A DNA stretch of 64,000 nt from Linnemannia schmuckeri (lineage: Eukaryota > Mortierellomycota > Mortierellomycetes > Mortierellales > Mortierellaceae): the NCBI GenBank assembly GCA_029449235.1, contig JANATG010000001.1, positions 3,286,001-3,350,000 on the forward strand, written 5' to 3'. Made by a program: the position numbers and the translations under genes. Below, piece after piece: positions 21,716-34,580 of this stretch. Position 1 is the first letter of the stretch; every line of letters starts with the position of its first letter. The notes under the pieces are model-generated. The model saw nothing but the letters and a program-made list of their open reading frames with translations. It had not been told where the DNA came from and made no database searches.

Positions 21716-24700
21716 AGATCCCTCTGCCAGAAAACAAAGAAGACGAAAAAGTGGTGAGCAGTGCGACAAAGAGAAAGGTGAAAAAGAGGTGCAGACTGCA
21801 GACTGAGGGCGTGCGTGCGTGTGTCGGATAAGAGCACGAAAGAGTGACTGGTTCTTGTCGTGGCAACTCTGATTCGCCTCAATGGCATTAAAAAGCCTGC
21901 AGAAAAGGAGAAAAGGACATGCTTTCTTCTCCATCCCGCTCGCACTTTGACAAGGCAACACAAAAGACAGTAAGGGCAGAAAATCCAGGCTTTTTTTTTG
22001 TTCTGCCCATGCACATTAGTCCAGTGGCCATGCAATTACAGAAACATAGAAGTGACATGGCATCCTATCAACGTTATCCAACAAGGGGTAGAATTGACTT
22101 CTTAAACTCAATTTCACAAAAGGATTTTTTCTTCGTGATCGGTTCTTGCTGCTTGGCCCCCACGTTTTTCTGCAAACGGTATGACAGAAGTGCTGTCATT
22201 TGTCATTTAGATGGTTCGAGAACAAATAAAAAAATTCAAACCAAAAAGGAATGACACGAGCAGCGGAGTGTTTCTTTTCTATAGTGCCCAATTATGGTCA
22301 CTATGGTCGCGGTCTTGTCTGTAGCCTTGGAAACCTATAGCTACCTACTAATTGTCAACGCTGACTGTCAACTACAGGAACCGGATTAGATTTGAGTGAC
22401 GATCAATCAGCTCAATCAGCTTCGGAGCCATCATGTTTTGGTTGGCCTTGCACATCCAAGGGTAATGGAAAGGTTCTTTTTTTTGCCGCCAATTTTTACA
22501 TGAAGTGCATCCCTTTTTGCCTGCTCACTTTTCACTCGTCTGCTCCTTCCTTTAGGACACAAATTAGACCTGCGGGTTCCGATCCACCTGTGTTGTGGCT
22601 AAAATAGTAGGGTCAACTCTCTTTCTCTCTTTGGTTGTGTCTCTCTGGAGTTAAAGCTCCTCCCATCTGCAATCTTTTGTTATTGTTTACATTTGACTGT
22701 CGAGAGCAAGGCTCTTGTGATGTTGTTTTTGCATACCTTGAGTGGTCTCCAATAGATTTTTTTCGTTTTTTCTTTTGCTCGACAATAACAACAAAAAAAA
22801 GAGAGTTAATGCCGCATCAGCTGCGCTTGCTTGATATTGGAGGCGTTTTTTTTGGTAAACAAAACGGCGAGCAATGATGAGCTGGAATATCGACGTTGCC
22901 ATACTTTTTCATGTTCACTCTTGGTCAGCCAGCTCATATTTTGTGGGCAAAATAAACGAAGGGAAAAAAAATGAGATGAAAGACGGAGGATGGAAAAGCA
23001 GGTGAGATTTTGTAACTTCGTTTCATTTACCTTTTGTCGCATTGCGGACATCCAACTAAAACCGATGCTCAACCACGCCAGCCAGTCCTACCATTTTGTT
23101 TAAAAACTAGTTCATCGTTGAGGAGTACATATTTTTCTTCTTCTCTGCGTTTGAAGGATGAGATGTGTAAATAAGATCGATGATGACCCTGTTATTCTTC
23201 GATGACAATGAATTTAGTCTGATACACATCGCACTTCAAGGAGTGTTCGCTGACCTGAAAAATTGTAACAAACAAAACAAAAAAGTCGTTCATACTGTCA
23301 GCACGTCAACCGCCTCTCAAGCCTCTCGTCTCATTGTGATGATTGAGTGTCTCCCTTTTCCGTTGAAAGTGTTACAGAGTATCAAAGTGTTTTGTTTCGC
23401 TGACAGCTGAAATGGGAAAAAAGGGGGGAGCAAGTAGTGATTCTTTCATGTCTTAGCGTCTTCATCTATATCTCCTTCATTTTTGAAATGCTCAGCATGT
23501 TTTTGGCTTGGTTCCTACGCCCATCGATGAAAAGCTTCTCTCTGTTCATTCCTACTAAGTCCCTTGCACTTCACCCCCTGAGATTTAGCTGTTTTTTTCC
23601 AATGAGACTTGGTTATTTTTCATGCCACCCTTAGACTTTGTAACCTTTCAGTTGCTGGTGTACAGAGCGCCTCCTCCAGGGGTAAAAAAAGAGAGACAGC
23701 GAACAAAATAGAAAATGTTGCTCAAGTGCTCATGATATGAAAGCTCTCGATCCGTTTTGATTTATAGTCGTTTTCTTTTTTTTTTCTTTCTTTAAAACGA
23801 GCCTGGATAAAAAGGATGGAGCGGGTGTATATAGGGTAAATGAAAAAGGGTCATCGGGTTATGGAAAACAAATAAAACAGCAGCACGGTCATCATTTTCA
23901 TTTTGCCTCGTCGACATGTGTGTGTCAAGACCAAACGTGTCTTTCGTTGGCCAAAAAAAAAAGAGTTTAATAAAACACAAGTTGCATGTTAAACCAAGGA
24001 CTCATGGTCAATGTGCATAGCCATTACCTCTCAAGTCTTTCGCCCTTTTTTTTTTTAGCGAAGTAAGAAAGAGAAGCGTGCATGAAGTGGTTTGCCACAC
24101 AAATGGGTTCCGACGAACCCCAACGGGTTCCAGCGGGAGGGAAGGGAGAGAGGAAAAGAGATGAAGATGGAGGAGGATAACGAGAGGGTGAAGGAGGCAA
24201 GAGACGGGAGAGTCGGGGATGGAGAATGAGAGTACGAGAGTACGAGAGGGATTGAGGGAGAGAGAAAGATCAAAGGCAATTAACAAAGAGTATCTTTTGT
24301 TTGTGCTATGCACATGAAAAGGGAGGTGCACTTTTGGGCCAGACTGGATGCTCAAGGAGGGGCCCCGCTGACTGCCGACAAGGAGAGAGGGAGGATATGA
24401 AGAAGCGTATAGAAAAGGTAGGAAGGAGGAGTATGTAGCATGTAGGTAGTAGGTTCGAGGATCAAGATTAGGAGGGATATTTTGCCCATTGGAAGTGGTT
24501 TTTTTTTCTTTTCTTCATTGCTGCTCCCTGGTTGCATTGCGTTGATCTCAAAAGACAGCGAGGGATAAACCGTGTAAAGAGGACTACAGACGACGGCATG
24601 GTGTTCATCGAAGGGATGGGTCCGTTTCTTTTTGGCTTTATTTGTTGTTTTGTTACGGAGGGACAAAGCGTTCACACTCACCAAATGGCGATATTGTTTT

Positions 24701-26493
24701 TTTTGTTTTGTATCGACCTCTCTGGACAAACAACAGCTTTGTCCATTGGAATCCCATGGTACATTGCGCTTTTGATGATGTTGATGATAGGCAAGAAGAA
24801 ACAAGACTACAAAGGTGCTTTTTGCATGTTTGCCCTAAAAAAAAATAAAGAACGAAGAGAAAGAAAAAGGAGGTTGCATTGAGAGATTGTCCTTTTTGAG
24901 TGATCTGGGAATAGCTTGCATTGGCATTGGATGATGGGATGATGGCCTCCATTCCCGAGCCCCGCAGACCCTCCGCAGGCCCCCGCATGCATTTATTTTG
25001 AGAATGATAAGTCCTCTTCCTTACAACGATAAGCAAGAAAAGTGTTGCAAGGAAGAAAGAAAAGGAGGAGGGAGAAGGAAGGAAGAATGGAAAGAAGAAC
25101 AGCAAGAGGGGTATTCGGGATGGGATGCTCACTCCGTCTATCTCTTGAGCCAGCCGTATGAGAAAAAAAAAACTTCAAGCCGAGAGCCATGAGGGTGATC
25201 GATTGAATTGGATAGCTATTCAATTTCTGGGATGATGTTGAGACAGACAGGCATGCAAAAAAAAAGTATCTTTTTCTTCACCCATTTCATTCCCCTCCTC
25301 ATGCCATGGGACATGATATGATGGGGGCATATAAATATTATGATGATATGGTGGCCCAATGGTCCCGTTTGTTTGCTGCATTCACTCGCGCTCACTCTAG
25401 TCAATTGTTTACTGTTGTTGTTGTTTATTGTTGTTATTGTTGTTGTTATTCTTTGTTGTCTTTCCTCTCTTCTCTCTTCTTTCGTGCATTTCGCTACCTT
25501 GCTATCATTGTTCTTCACTGCTTTCAGTGCTTTCACTTTTTTCTCTCTCTCAATCTCTCTCCGTCATTTTTCTCTTATTCTTTTACTTCACCATCCTACC
25601 CTCACCCTTACCCTTACCCTCACTCTCACTCTCATACTTATACTCACTTTTCCTCTATCAATCTCCTCCCACCGCCTCCCCTTCTCTCCATCCACCGCTC
25701 TTTTATCTTCAGCCCAACTTCCTTTCCTTGCACTCTCATTCATATACTTCTTCTCTTTCTCTCCTTCTCATTCACATTCAATCATTCACCATTCGTCCTC
25801 TTTACACCCTCACTTCTCTCTCCACTCCAACACTCCAATAACAAAGACGCACAACTTAATTCAACTCAACCACCCTAAACTCCTCCTTGTCGTCCTACCT
25901 CTCGCTCTCTCTCTCCCCGTTCTTCTTCCCACTTCAACCCCTAGCTCTGACTAGAACTATCCGACGTAAGTACCCTCTCTCTCTCTCGTCCTCATTCATT
26001 GTTCTCTCGTCCCACACATACACACACACACCCTCTCTCTCTCCTTCCATCTCTCCCTTCCTTTTCTTCCCTTCCTTCTCCTTCCTTCCCCTTCCTCGCA
26101 GCTCTTTGTTCCTGCTAGGCTCGTTGTCTCGGCTGCAACCTGCAGTGTCTCCTCTTTCCTCCATCACCCCTTTTCTGGTCTCCACGTCTGTCTTGCTTGT
26201 ACCTTTTGGTCGCGTCGAATAGGACATTTTTCTCTTTTTGGAGGTCTTCGACCACAGACCAGGTGTTTTGTTTTCATATCACAACATATAATTCCTGCTT
26301 TGCCTTTACTTCTTTGCCTAAAGGCACTGGCTCCACCCTTGACCGTCAAAAGGGGTTAAAGTAGGGGGATAGGATAGACAAGTAGATAAAGACCTTCGTC
26401 AAACACTTTTTTTTTCCTTTCGAGATTCATACTATTCTTGCTTACCTTCAGAATCACACTCCCCTCCTCCTCCCACTTCTCATTCCAGCCTCA
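21716..26493. other. About 4.8 kb without a supported gene
   Basis: Lies between two divergent genes (HSF and the coiled-coil gene). It holds long C/T- and A/G-rich tracts, many homopolymer runs, and CCCTTACCCT-type low-complexity sequence at 25595-25640. Open frames are low in complexity and lack domains. A strong donor (GTAAGT, 25966) and acceptors near 26100 and 26488 suggest that the right-hand gene has a 5' UTR intron. This is by far the largest gap in the left two-thirds of the window. Confidence 0.55.
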
Positions 26494-29400
26494 ATGGCAC
26501 AACGGTCCTTTCCTCGCATCGCCACAGACACTAACCTCGCTCCTCCTTTTGAACTCTCTCTCCACCATAACCACAACCACCACCAATACCAGCACGATCG
26601 CCCCACTCGCGACTACGACTATACCACCTGGCGCCAGCAGCAACTCCTCCCACCCAACGACCTGCAGCAAGAAAACCATTCACTCGGCCCTCAGCCTGTC
26701 TACCATATTCAGCATCCGTCCCGCTCGACTCCATCGCATTATACCACCCAACAGTCCGAGCCGCGCCCTCGCCCGCACTATCGCCAGCAGACGCGCCCCG
26801 TATTCATGAACCCAGACTTGATTCTGGACAAGCCACATTTCAGGCACCACTCCGGAGAAACCTTGTCGTCCATCGATTACGAGCCAGGCGAGGATAGCTC
26901 CGTCTCGTCCATGGACCACTCAGCCTCGACAGCCTACAAGCAGCACCAGCAGCACGGGCAGTCGTCTTCATCTCTCGGATATTCCCTTGACTCCCAGCGT
27001 ACTCTCCAACCACGCCACTCCCACAATGCTAGCCAAACACTCTCCAACTTGACCACTCCACAAGGCTCGCCTCAAACGGTACGCGGAGTTGGAACGGGTG
27101 GTAATTCATATCTCAACGGACATGCATCCAGCTCCTATCAATACAGCAGCGGGAGCGAAGGAGACCTCGATCTATTTTCTTCTCGACAGCCCGCATTACT
27201 TGGCGACCTGACAACAACAACCGCAACAACAACAGCAGCATCAACCCCAACTCACCAACAGGCATTACGAAGCAACTCCGTCATAAAAATGACCGCCGCC
27301 AAGAGACTACCCCCCTTCAACGCCAGCCGGCCATCTATGCCAGCCAGCGCAGTCGCAGAAGGAAGTGCCGAGGACGACGACAGCAACCAACGGATAATTA
27401 ACCGACAGCAGGCTGATAGACGCGCTAATCTGGAAGACGACGTTGTGAGCATATCCTTGGATGATGATGATGATGATCGGGAAGGTGGAATTCAAGATCG
27501 GGACATACTTCTAACACGAGAAAGAGGTCCAATCAGGACTAGTGAGAGTAGCCGGCCCAACCAGAGGTAAGGCATCATCCGTCTCTCATTCGTTAGTTCA
27601 TTCGTCCGTCTAGTCTTGCCTTTCCCATTGAACATTCCCAGCTGAACATCCACATGATGTGCAGGCATGATCTCTATTACAGCCGGTATATTTTTGTACC
27701 ATCGGGATGGTTCCTCTCCTTCCAATGAGGTTATGGTGTGTCGTTCTTCCCAGCTTTTACGCTTTTTTTACATGTCTGTAGGCATTGGGAAATGTCGACA
27801 TGCCTGCGTACTGCGAGCTGTCTAAGGGGGACGGAAAGGCTTGTCTATCTTCCCGCTAGCCCATTTTTCCTCTCTCTTTGAAAATTTACCGCTTGACTTG
27901 ATCATATTACAGCTCATGCGACTAACGCGTTTCCCGCCTCTGCAAATAATTCTTTTCATTCGACATTTTAATAGTTTCACAGGGGCATCTTCACAGCCAT
28001 CTCCTTTTCATCCTTTCCCTCCACCATCCAGGATTGCAGCCTCCGCAGTGTCACCATCAGCATCGTTTTCATCAGCTATACGTGGCAGTCACTCCCAGCC
28101 TAACGGGGCTGGTTCATCGACTCCTCGGGCCGAGCCTGACAGAGGACCTGCAGATCTGAGCAACCCCAGCACCGCCTTGGCAGAAGCTCTCCGGATAGCC
28201 AGATCAAAGGCCAACTCGACATCAAAGGCCCCTCAACGCTCCACGTCTGATGCAATGCAACCAAACAACATCAGAAGTCAAGATGAGAGTGTAGGACAAC
28301 GCGGAAAGGACAGCAAGCTCCCGACATCGACATCTTCTCATTCAAATGGCACAATGATGGTTGGACAGATCAGGATTCCGGTTCCCGACCTCTCACCTGG
28401 ACTGCGGGGTTACGCTTCTTACCATGGAGAGCAACAGGACATGCGGAGGAATCCAGATGGACTGCTTTATCCCCGTCGCTGCTCCTTCACACTCTCCCCG
28501 ACATCGTCCAATCCAGAGTCACGATCGGACAGCCACTCAGGATCACTTGGAACGCCACGCGCCAATATCAACAGAGATGGAACAACATCTGCGAAATTCA
28601 GCAATGCATCTATTCGACCTGGTGCACCCAGTATCTCATCGAAATATTCTGACGATTTTGGTCCACATCGACAGTCGCAGCATCACCGTCGCCAATCTAA
28701 CTATATGGAAACATCTTACGACTCGGGTCAATCTGGGCAGAATCATGGCGAGGATCGGTATTCAAGATTCGCATTTCCAGGGCAGGATCACGGTCAGAGC
28801 TCACTTTCCCATCAGAGCTACGATGACGGTCCCAGACACTCTTTGGAGTACCCTCAGGACCCATCTGGAGATTCTTTTCAGCAGGAGTACACCAGTCGTC
28901 GTCGTTTCCCGTCTTCGTCCGAGTCTGTGCCCAGCAACTCATTTCAGAAGCAGCGCCAGCCTGATAATGGCAATTCTGGACTCTCCAAGTCTTCAGCAGG
29001 CGCAGGGACGGCGGCATACGACCAAACTCATTCGTCACATTCACTCGGAGCGTCAGAGGACCTTCAGGATCAGATGGAGACAGAGGCCGAGTACATTATG
29101 ACCAGAAATACCGAGTTACTCCGGATACTCAGCATTCGCGATGACGAGATCAAGACTCTGCAACAGGAGCTGGACCACTCGCTCAAGGTCATGCATGAGT
29201 ACGAGGATGAGCTCTTGAAGTTGCACACAACCGCCGCCAAACCCTATGAGAGCTACCACCAAACGTTGAACCAGATCGGACACGAGATGACTCAGCAGGA
29301 TGCGATCGTCAAGGGATACCAAGAGGAAAACGAGAAGCTCCGAGAGCAACTCAAAGCTTCTGTAGAGCTTCGACTGGAAGCTGAGAAGCGTCATTTGCAG

Positions 29401-31608
29401 GCAGTGGACCAGCTCAAGGCGGAGCTGACGCAGCTCCGCGCGGAATTGGACGAGTCTGATGTCCAAAAATACGGCACAACGGATCTGAGGTTGTTGCTGC
29501 AACAGGCGCAAGAGAGTCAGGATCGTGCGCACAAGGACTTCAAAGACAAGGAGAGTGAACAACTTGCCGAGATCTCCGACCTGAAGGAACGACTCAAGTT
29601 CACAGAGAAGGTACTGGAAGAGGAGCGGAAGGCAAAGGTCAAGGAGATGCAGAAACTTGAGCGTGACATTCAAGAGTTCCGAGTAGGTTGCAAAGGAATG
29701 CTGGCCCAACTTCAGTCGATCGACTCTATGGACTCTGCCAACCACTTCAAGGGTGGCTCATCAAGTTCCTCTGCAGGAGCAGACACTGCTGTCGGTCAAG
29801 ATTCGGATGCCCATACGGCGAGCAAAGGATCACCCACGCCCCCACACTCTGACAGTCAACAACAACAGCAACAAAAAGACTCACGACCAAAAACCCTGGA
29901 CCGGAAACCGACATCGACCGAGACTCTAACAGCCGCCAACATGTCCAACCACCCCGATGTCAGCAAACTGAATCTGGAGGAGCGACTCTCTAAGTTTGAG
30001 GCTGATATCCGGCAAAGCCTCCAACGAACAGCCTCCGTGGAGAGCTTCCACAGCATGCGATCGTCCAACGGCTCTGGTATTCCAATGGCAAACCTGGTCA
30101 AACCCGCTCAGCACATTCAGTCTAGCCACACGCGTCCAGAGCTGCGATTGACGGGCTCAAGAGACGAGACACACTTGGAGAGCGCACTTCGGGAACGCAT
30201 CGCAAGTCTGAATATCGAGAATCGACGCCTGCAGGTTGAATTGTCGTCTCTTGGACAAGTGCTGCGTTTGCAACAAGCCGAGCGTCAGCGCAAGGTTGCT
30301 CAACTGGAAGAGCTTTTGGACATGCACGAGGCCATGGCGAATCAGAAACTAGAGGATGCCGATACGGAGGAGGGCCAAGGCAGAATTCGCAAGGTGATCC
30401 AGGGCTTGCTGGTGAGGATCCGGACCAAAGAGGCCGAGGCTGAGTTTTACCATAACGCATACTTGGACAAGGTCATGGAGTTTGATCAGATGACTCTTGC
30501 TAACCGTAAAGCACTTGCTATGGGAGGAAGAGGATCTTTGAACGTTGATGCGGAGGAGCCCAACATTTCCCAAGGAACAGTAGAGGGGCTTGTGGTCGCC
30601 TCACCTTCGACCACGTCCCCCACTACCTCCAACGGCGTAAGCGGGATCGTCGAAGTCTTGGAGGCTCGGGTCAAGGAGTTGGAGCGGATCAATCTGGAGA
30701 CCTCTTTCCGTTTGGCTGCTGAGCAGCGGCGTGTTGCTGCCTCTGAGGCGGAGAACGCTACGCTGATCCGCGAAAAGCTCACGTTGGCAAGGATGTTAGA
30801 GGATCAGGTCGAACAGCTCCAAACCAAGCTGAGCACCGCCGAGATTGCCAAGGCACGTTTGGAAGACGAGAACAGTGCTCTGCGACAGAAGGATACAAAG
30901 GACCAGCAGCAACAGCAGCAACAGCAGCAGCAACAGCAACAACAAAAGCAATCAACACAGAAGGATGCAGCTAATGCCGAGTCGATGGCCATTATGCGGA
31001 CAAGGATGATGTCGCTGACTCGTCAACGCGATCAACTCCGTGAGCAGCTTCAGGAGGCGTTTGATATCCAGCTGGCGATGCGTGACCGAACCGCAGGTGG
31101 AGTTCCAGAGTGGACAGTCGATGATTATAAGCGCCTGGAGCGAAGCTTGGAGGAGAAGACGGGCGAGCTGGGCGTTTGGAAGGACCGGGCGATTGCTTTG
31201 GAGAGGGTAGTAGAGCGTATCCGGATGTTGAAGGAAAAGCAAGAGCCGATGGGAGTTTCGATGGACCGACGGTCGTCGACTCAGGACAGCGAGTCTATGA
31301 GCTCGTTCTCTGCCTCGGGTGGACTCAATGAGCGTCGGCGGGCTTCACATCATACACTTGAGGAGCTGGACCAGGTGGTTCTGCGACTAGAGCAGCGACT
31401 AGAGAGGCGGGATCAAGAGCTCCAAGAGGTTGTGCTGGAGGCGAAACGACAGACGGATCAACGGTTAGAGGCCTGGAAGGCCAAGTGGGTTCAGGTTGTT
31501 CAGCGCAAGAATGCCGAGATCCACCGGTTCCAGGTTGAGCTGGAGTCCTTGATGGCGGCTGTCAGCCGCGACCGAGCTCGCATGGCTGCATCGATGCAGC
31601 AGAAGTAG
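26494..31608 (+). CDS. Large coiled-coil protein, family not recognised
   Basis: Exons 26494-27566 and 27975-31608 (intron with GTAAGG donor, GACTAAC branch site and AATAG acceptor) give 1568 residues. Roughly the first 700 residues are Ser/Gln/His/Pro-rich and probably disordered. Heptad-rich coiled coils follow at about 727-920, 1090-1190, 1250-1340 and 1370-1565, separated by Ser-rich linkers. One begins TELLRILSIRDDEIKTLQQE. A 13-residue Gln run (near 1335) interrupts the third. No motor, kinase, GRIP or membrane segment was seen. The layout resembles cytoskeletal or spindle-pole scaffold proteins, but nothing specific shows this. No in-frame upstream ATG is evident before 26494. Confidence 0.75.
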
Positions 31609-32439
31609 ACCTTTTTTTTTTTACTTTCCTTTTCTTTTCTCTTTTCTCTTTTCTTCATTGTTTTTTTTACTTTGTATTTGTCCCCGATCTTCCATGCTCG
31701 TTATACCCCAACCGCACTCATCATACCACCTAATACTACGCTTGAACAACGTCAATTACTTTACCCAAAATAAAAAAACACCTGGCGTGCTGTTTTTGTT
31801 CATCGCTTGTTAGTTATCAAGAGGTCAGCAAATCATGCTATGCGCTCGTGAAAGTGATAAATTTCACACTGGTCTCGGCTCCTCACCCTCAGGTCAACGC
31901 ATTGCTGCAAAACAGCTCAATGCCTACCTACTTCCCACACTCTAACGTCTTTTTTTTTTCTTTTCATTTTTTTCTTCAGGTTCCCTCCCAGGCTTTGTTT
32001 TACTCTCACTCTCTTCACTGCTTCGTTTACTCTCTGCGCTTTTCATGTCCTCTTTAACACAACCTCTTTTCTCTATTCTCACTCTCCGCTCTTCCCTTCA
32101 CCCACCACCCCTCTCCCTACTGTTGCTGACTCACGCCATATCGATGACGCTTCAAATAAAGAATTTCTCAATCGCATTTGCTGCAAAGAAGGACAAACGG
32201 GAAAAAAAATAAGTTTTTTTTCCTCTGGTACTGAAACTTGTTCGTAAGCTGTCGATGGATGTTTCCTTTCCTACACTTCTGATTCCCCATTGCTCTGACC
32301 AACATCGGTGATTGAGATTTTTTTTTATTCTGAGTGGCGTAAGTCTTCAAAGGAAAGCAAAGGTAAGTTATTGTAAGTCCTTGTTGTTGCATTGGAGTGT
32401 GGATACGTATAGGTGGGGATAAGAGTGGGAGAATAGGGT

Positions 32440-32442
<3 letters not shown>

Positions 32443-32474
<32 letters not shown>
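32443..32474 (+). repeat. (GA)n microsatellite
   Basis: About 16 GA dinucleotides in an otherwise A/G-rich stretch. Confidence 0.95.
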
Positions 32475-32477
<3 letters not shown>

Positions 32478-32871
32478 TGCGAGAGTGTTAGTGTAGGAGT
32501 GAGAGTGAAGAAGGAAAGAAGGAAGAAAAGAGTGCGAGGGAGGACCTGCGGAGAGAGACAACATAAAAAAGAGAGAAAAGGGCGGCAAACGCAAGGCAAG
32601 TAAGGCGCCTTGCAAGGCAAGGTAAGGCAAGGGACGAAGAGCGACAGTCGATCCACCCTTCCCTTCCCAATCCCGGTGCAGTGTCTGTATGTGAGTGTGA
32701 GTGCGAAGTATGTGTGTGTGTTTGAGGCGGTGTGTGTGTGGTTGGTCTTCGCTTTCTCTTAGGCTGTACTGTAGTACTGGACTGTCAGCACATTATTAAT
32801 TTTTCCCTTGGCTTCTTTCTGCTTCTCCCTTTTGCCCGACGAACTGGCTTAACCCACAAACTGATCTGATC

Positions 32872-32916
32872 CTTCTCTCCCTTCCCTCCCTTCCCTCCCT
32901 TCCCTCCCTTCCCTCT
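32872..32916 (+). repeat. TTCCCTCCC tandem repeat
   Basis: About four copies of a 9-nt pyrimidine unit, nearly perfect. Confidence 0.85.
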
Positions 32917-33115
32917 GTCCACTGTCCTACTTCCCACCTTTACCTCTTATTCCACCTCCCACTTTATTGCACACTTTTACCAATCCACTTCCGAATCACC
33001 TGGACTCCACCTACACTCCACTTAGGTGTGATCTGCAGTCATCCAACCGGCTCGCTCTCACTCCACGACCCACATCCACAAAAAGTCTTCCAACAAGACA
33101 GCGAGACAGCGAGGC

Positions 33116-33147
<32 letters not shown>

Positions 33148-33489
33148 AGAAAGAGTGTCTACATTGCGCCACCCTGCCCTCTCTCGACACACAGGTTTAC
33201 ACAACTACTCATCCTCCCTACACTATTACAACCACCGGATTCTCTGTCAACCCGCACTTCCGACCGAGAGAACGTCCCCATCACCATTCTTCTGGCCTCC
33301 CGAGACGACTGACGATCCCTTCCCTTCCAGCCCACCTAGACAACTCGTTTTCTATTTATTCTTTCGCAGATCAGCATCCCGCTGCTTTTTGGCCATCAGA
33401 AGAACATCTTGTCAGCCTTTTTTGACCAGCAGGAACAAACTCTTGACGACGACCGACGACAACTATAAAACATCTCATAGACGATCATA

Positions 33490-34549
33490 ATGGATCCTAA
33501 TTATAATTATCAGGCAAGTGGTTCAACAACTCTTCGAATGGGCCTTGAATGAAGTAAGCGTATGCATGTCCACGTTTGAGAGGCATCCTAAGGAGAGGAC
33601 CATGCGCAGTTAGTACAGCACACATACACGACAAACAGGATATTGCTATTATGTGTTCGGTTGACTGCATACCTGCACTGCACAGCAGAACCCTGGCAGG
33701 CATTTCGTGGTCGCCAGGTTGCACACTGATCTGGTTGCCACCGAAAAGATTGCAGAATTGGCTCCTCTCATATCTTCGTGTCTTCTCTTGCCGTTGATCA
33801 CTAACGCGATATTCTCATTGCTTCTGCTATTACAATAGGCACTCCTGCCAATGATGCAACAACAGCAACAGCAACAACAACAACAACAACAACACTCGCC
33901 CCATCAACAAATGCAGTCGCAGCAACAGCAGCCTCAGCAGTTGCAGCAAGGGTATCCTCACCACATGTCCATGCACCAACAAGTAGTATCGCCACAACTT
34001 CATCAAGTGCATGTCAACCATCACCACCAACCACAACAGCAGCAACAGCAGCAACAGCAGCCGCAGCAGCAAGTTCACCGGACGCAACATTTGTCACACC
34101 AGTTGTCTCCTCAGTTGGATTTGCATTCGAGTAACTTGACGCCTCAGCAGCAGCAGTACTTTCTCCAGCAACAGCAGCAGTACCAATATCAACAGCAACA
34201 GTTGTACTTGCAACAGCAACAACAGCAGCAGCAGCACCAACAACATCAACCGCAGCCACAACAGCAGCAACAACCGCAAACGCAGCAGCAGCAGCCTCAG
34301 CACTTTGGATTTGGTTCACCTGTTGTCCAATACACGAGCCCAACGATTCCATACAGCCAGTCATTGCAATACGAAACGTCTACCTCGTACGCTATGGATT
34401 CATCGCATTTGACTTCGCCTTTGACATCTCCACCCATGTCCTCGGCTCAGGTGATGGCATTGGCACAAGCCCAGCAGGCACAGCAGGCTCAACAAGCACA
34501 GGAACTCGCCAGGCAGCAGGCGCAAGCTAGAGCGCAGGCACAAGCTCAA

Positions 34550-34580
<31 letters not shown>

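Larger units (their letters stand above)
31609..33489. other. Intergenic and CHD 5' leader with simple repeats
   Basis: No supported gene. Contains (GA)n at 32443-32474, a TTCCCTCCC tandem at 32872-32916 and (AG)n at 33127-33150. The C/A-rich stretch up to 33489 is probably the leader of the CHD mRNA. Confidence 0.6.

Noticed and set aside
25595..25640. CCCTTACCCT repeats resembling interstitial telomere sequence
   Set aside because: Units vary (CCCTCA, CCCTTA, CACTCT) and grade into plain C/T-rich DNA; no clean CCCTAA array.
25306..25954. Overlapping plus-strand frames of 137-204 residues
   Set aside because: They are translations of C/T-rich low-complexity DNA (Leu/Ser/Phe runs) in three frames at once; better explained as leader or intergenic sequence.
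29116..29745. 209-residue minus-strand Leu-rich frame opposite the coiled-coil gene
   Set aside because: Antisense of heptad-repeat coding sequence.
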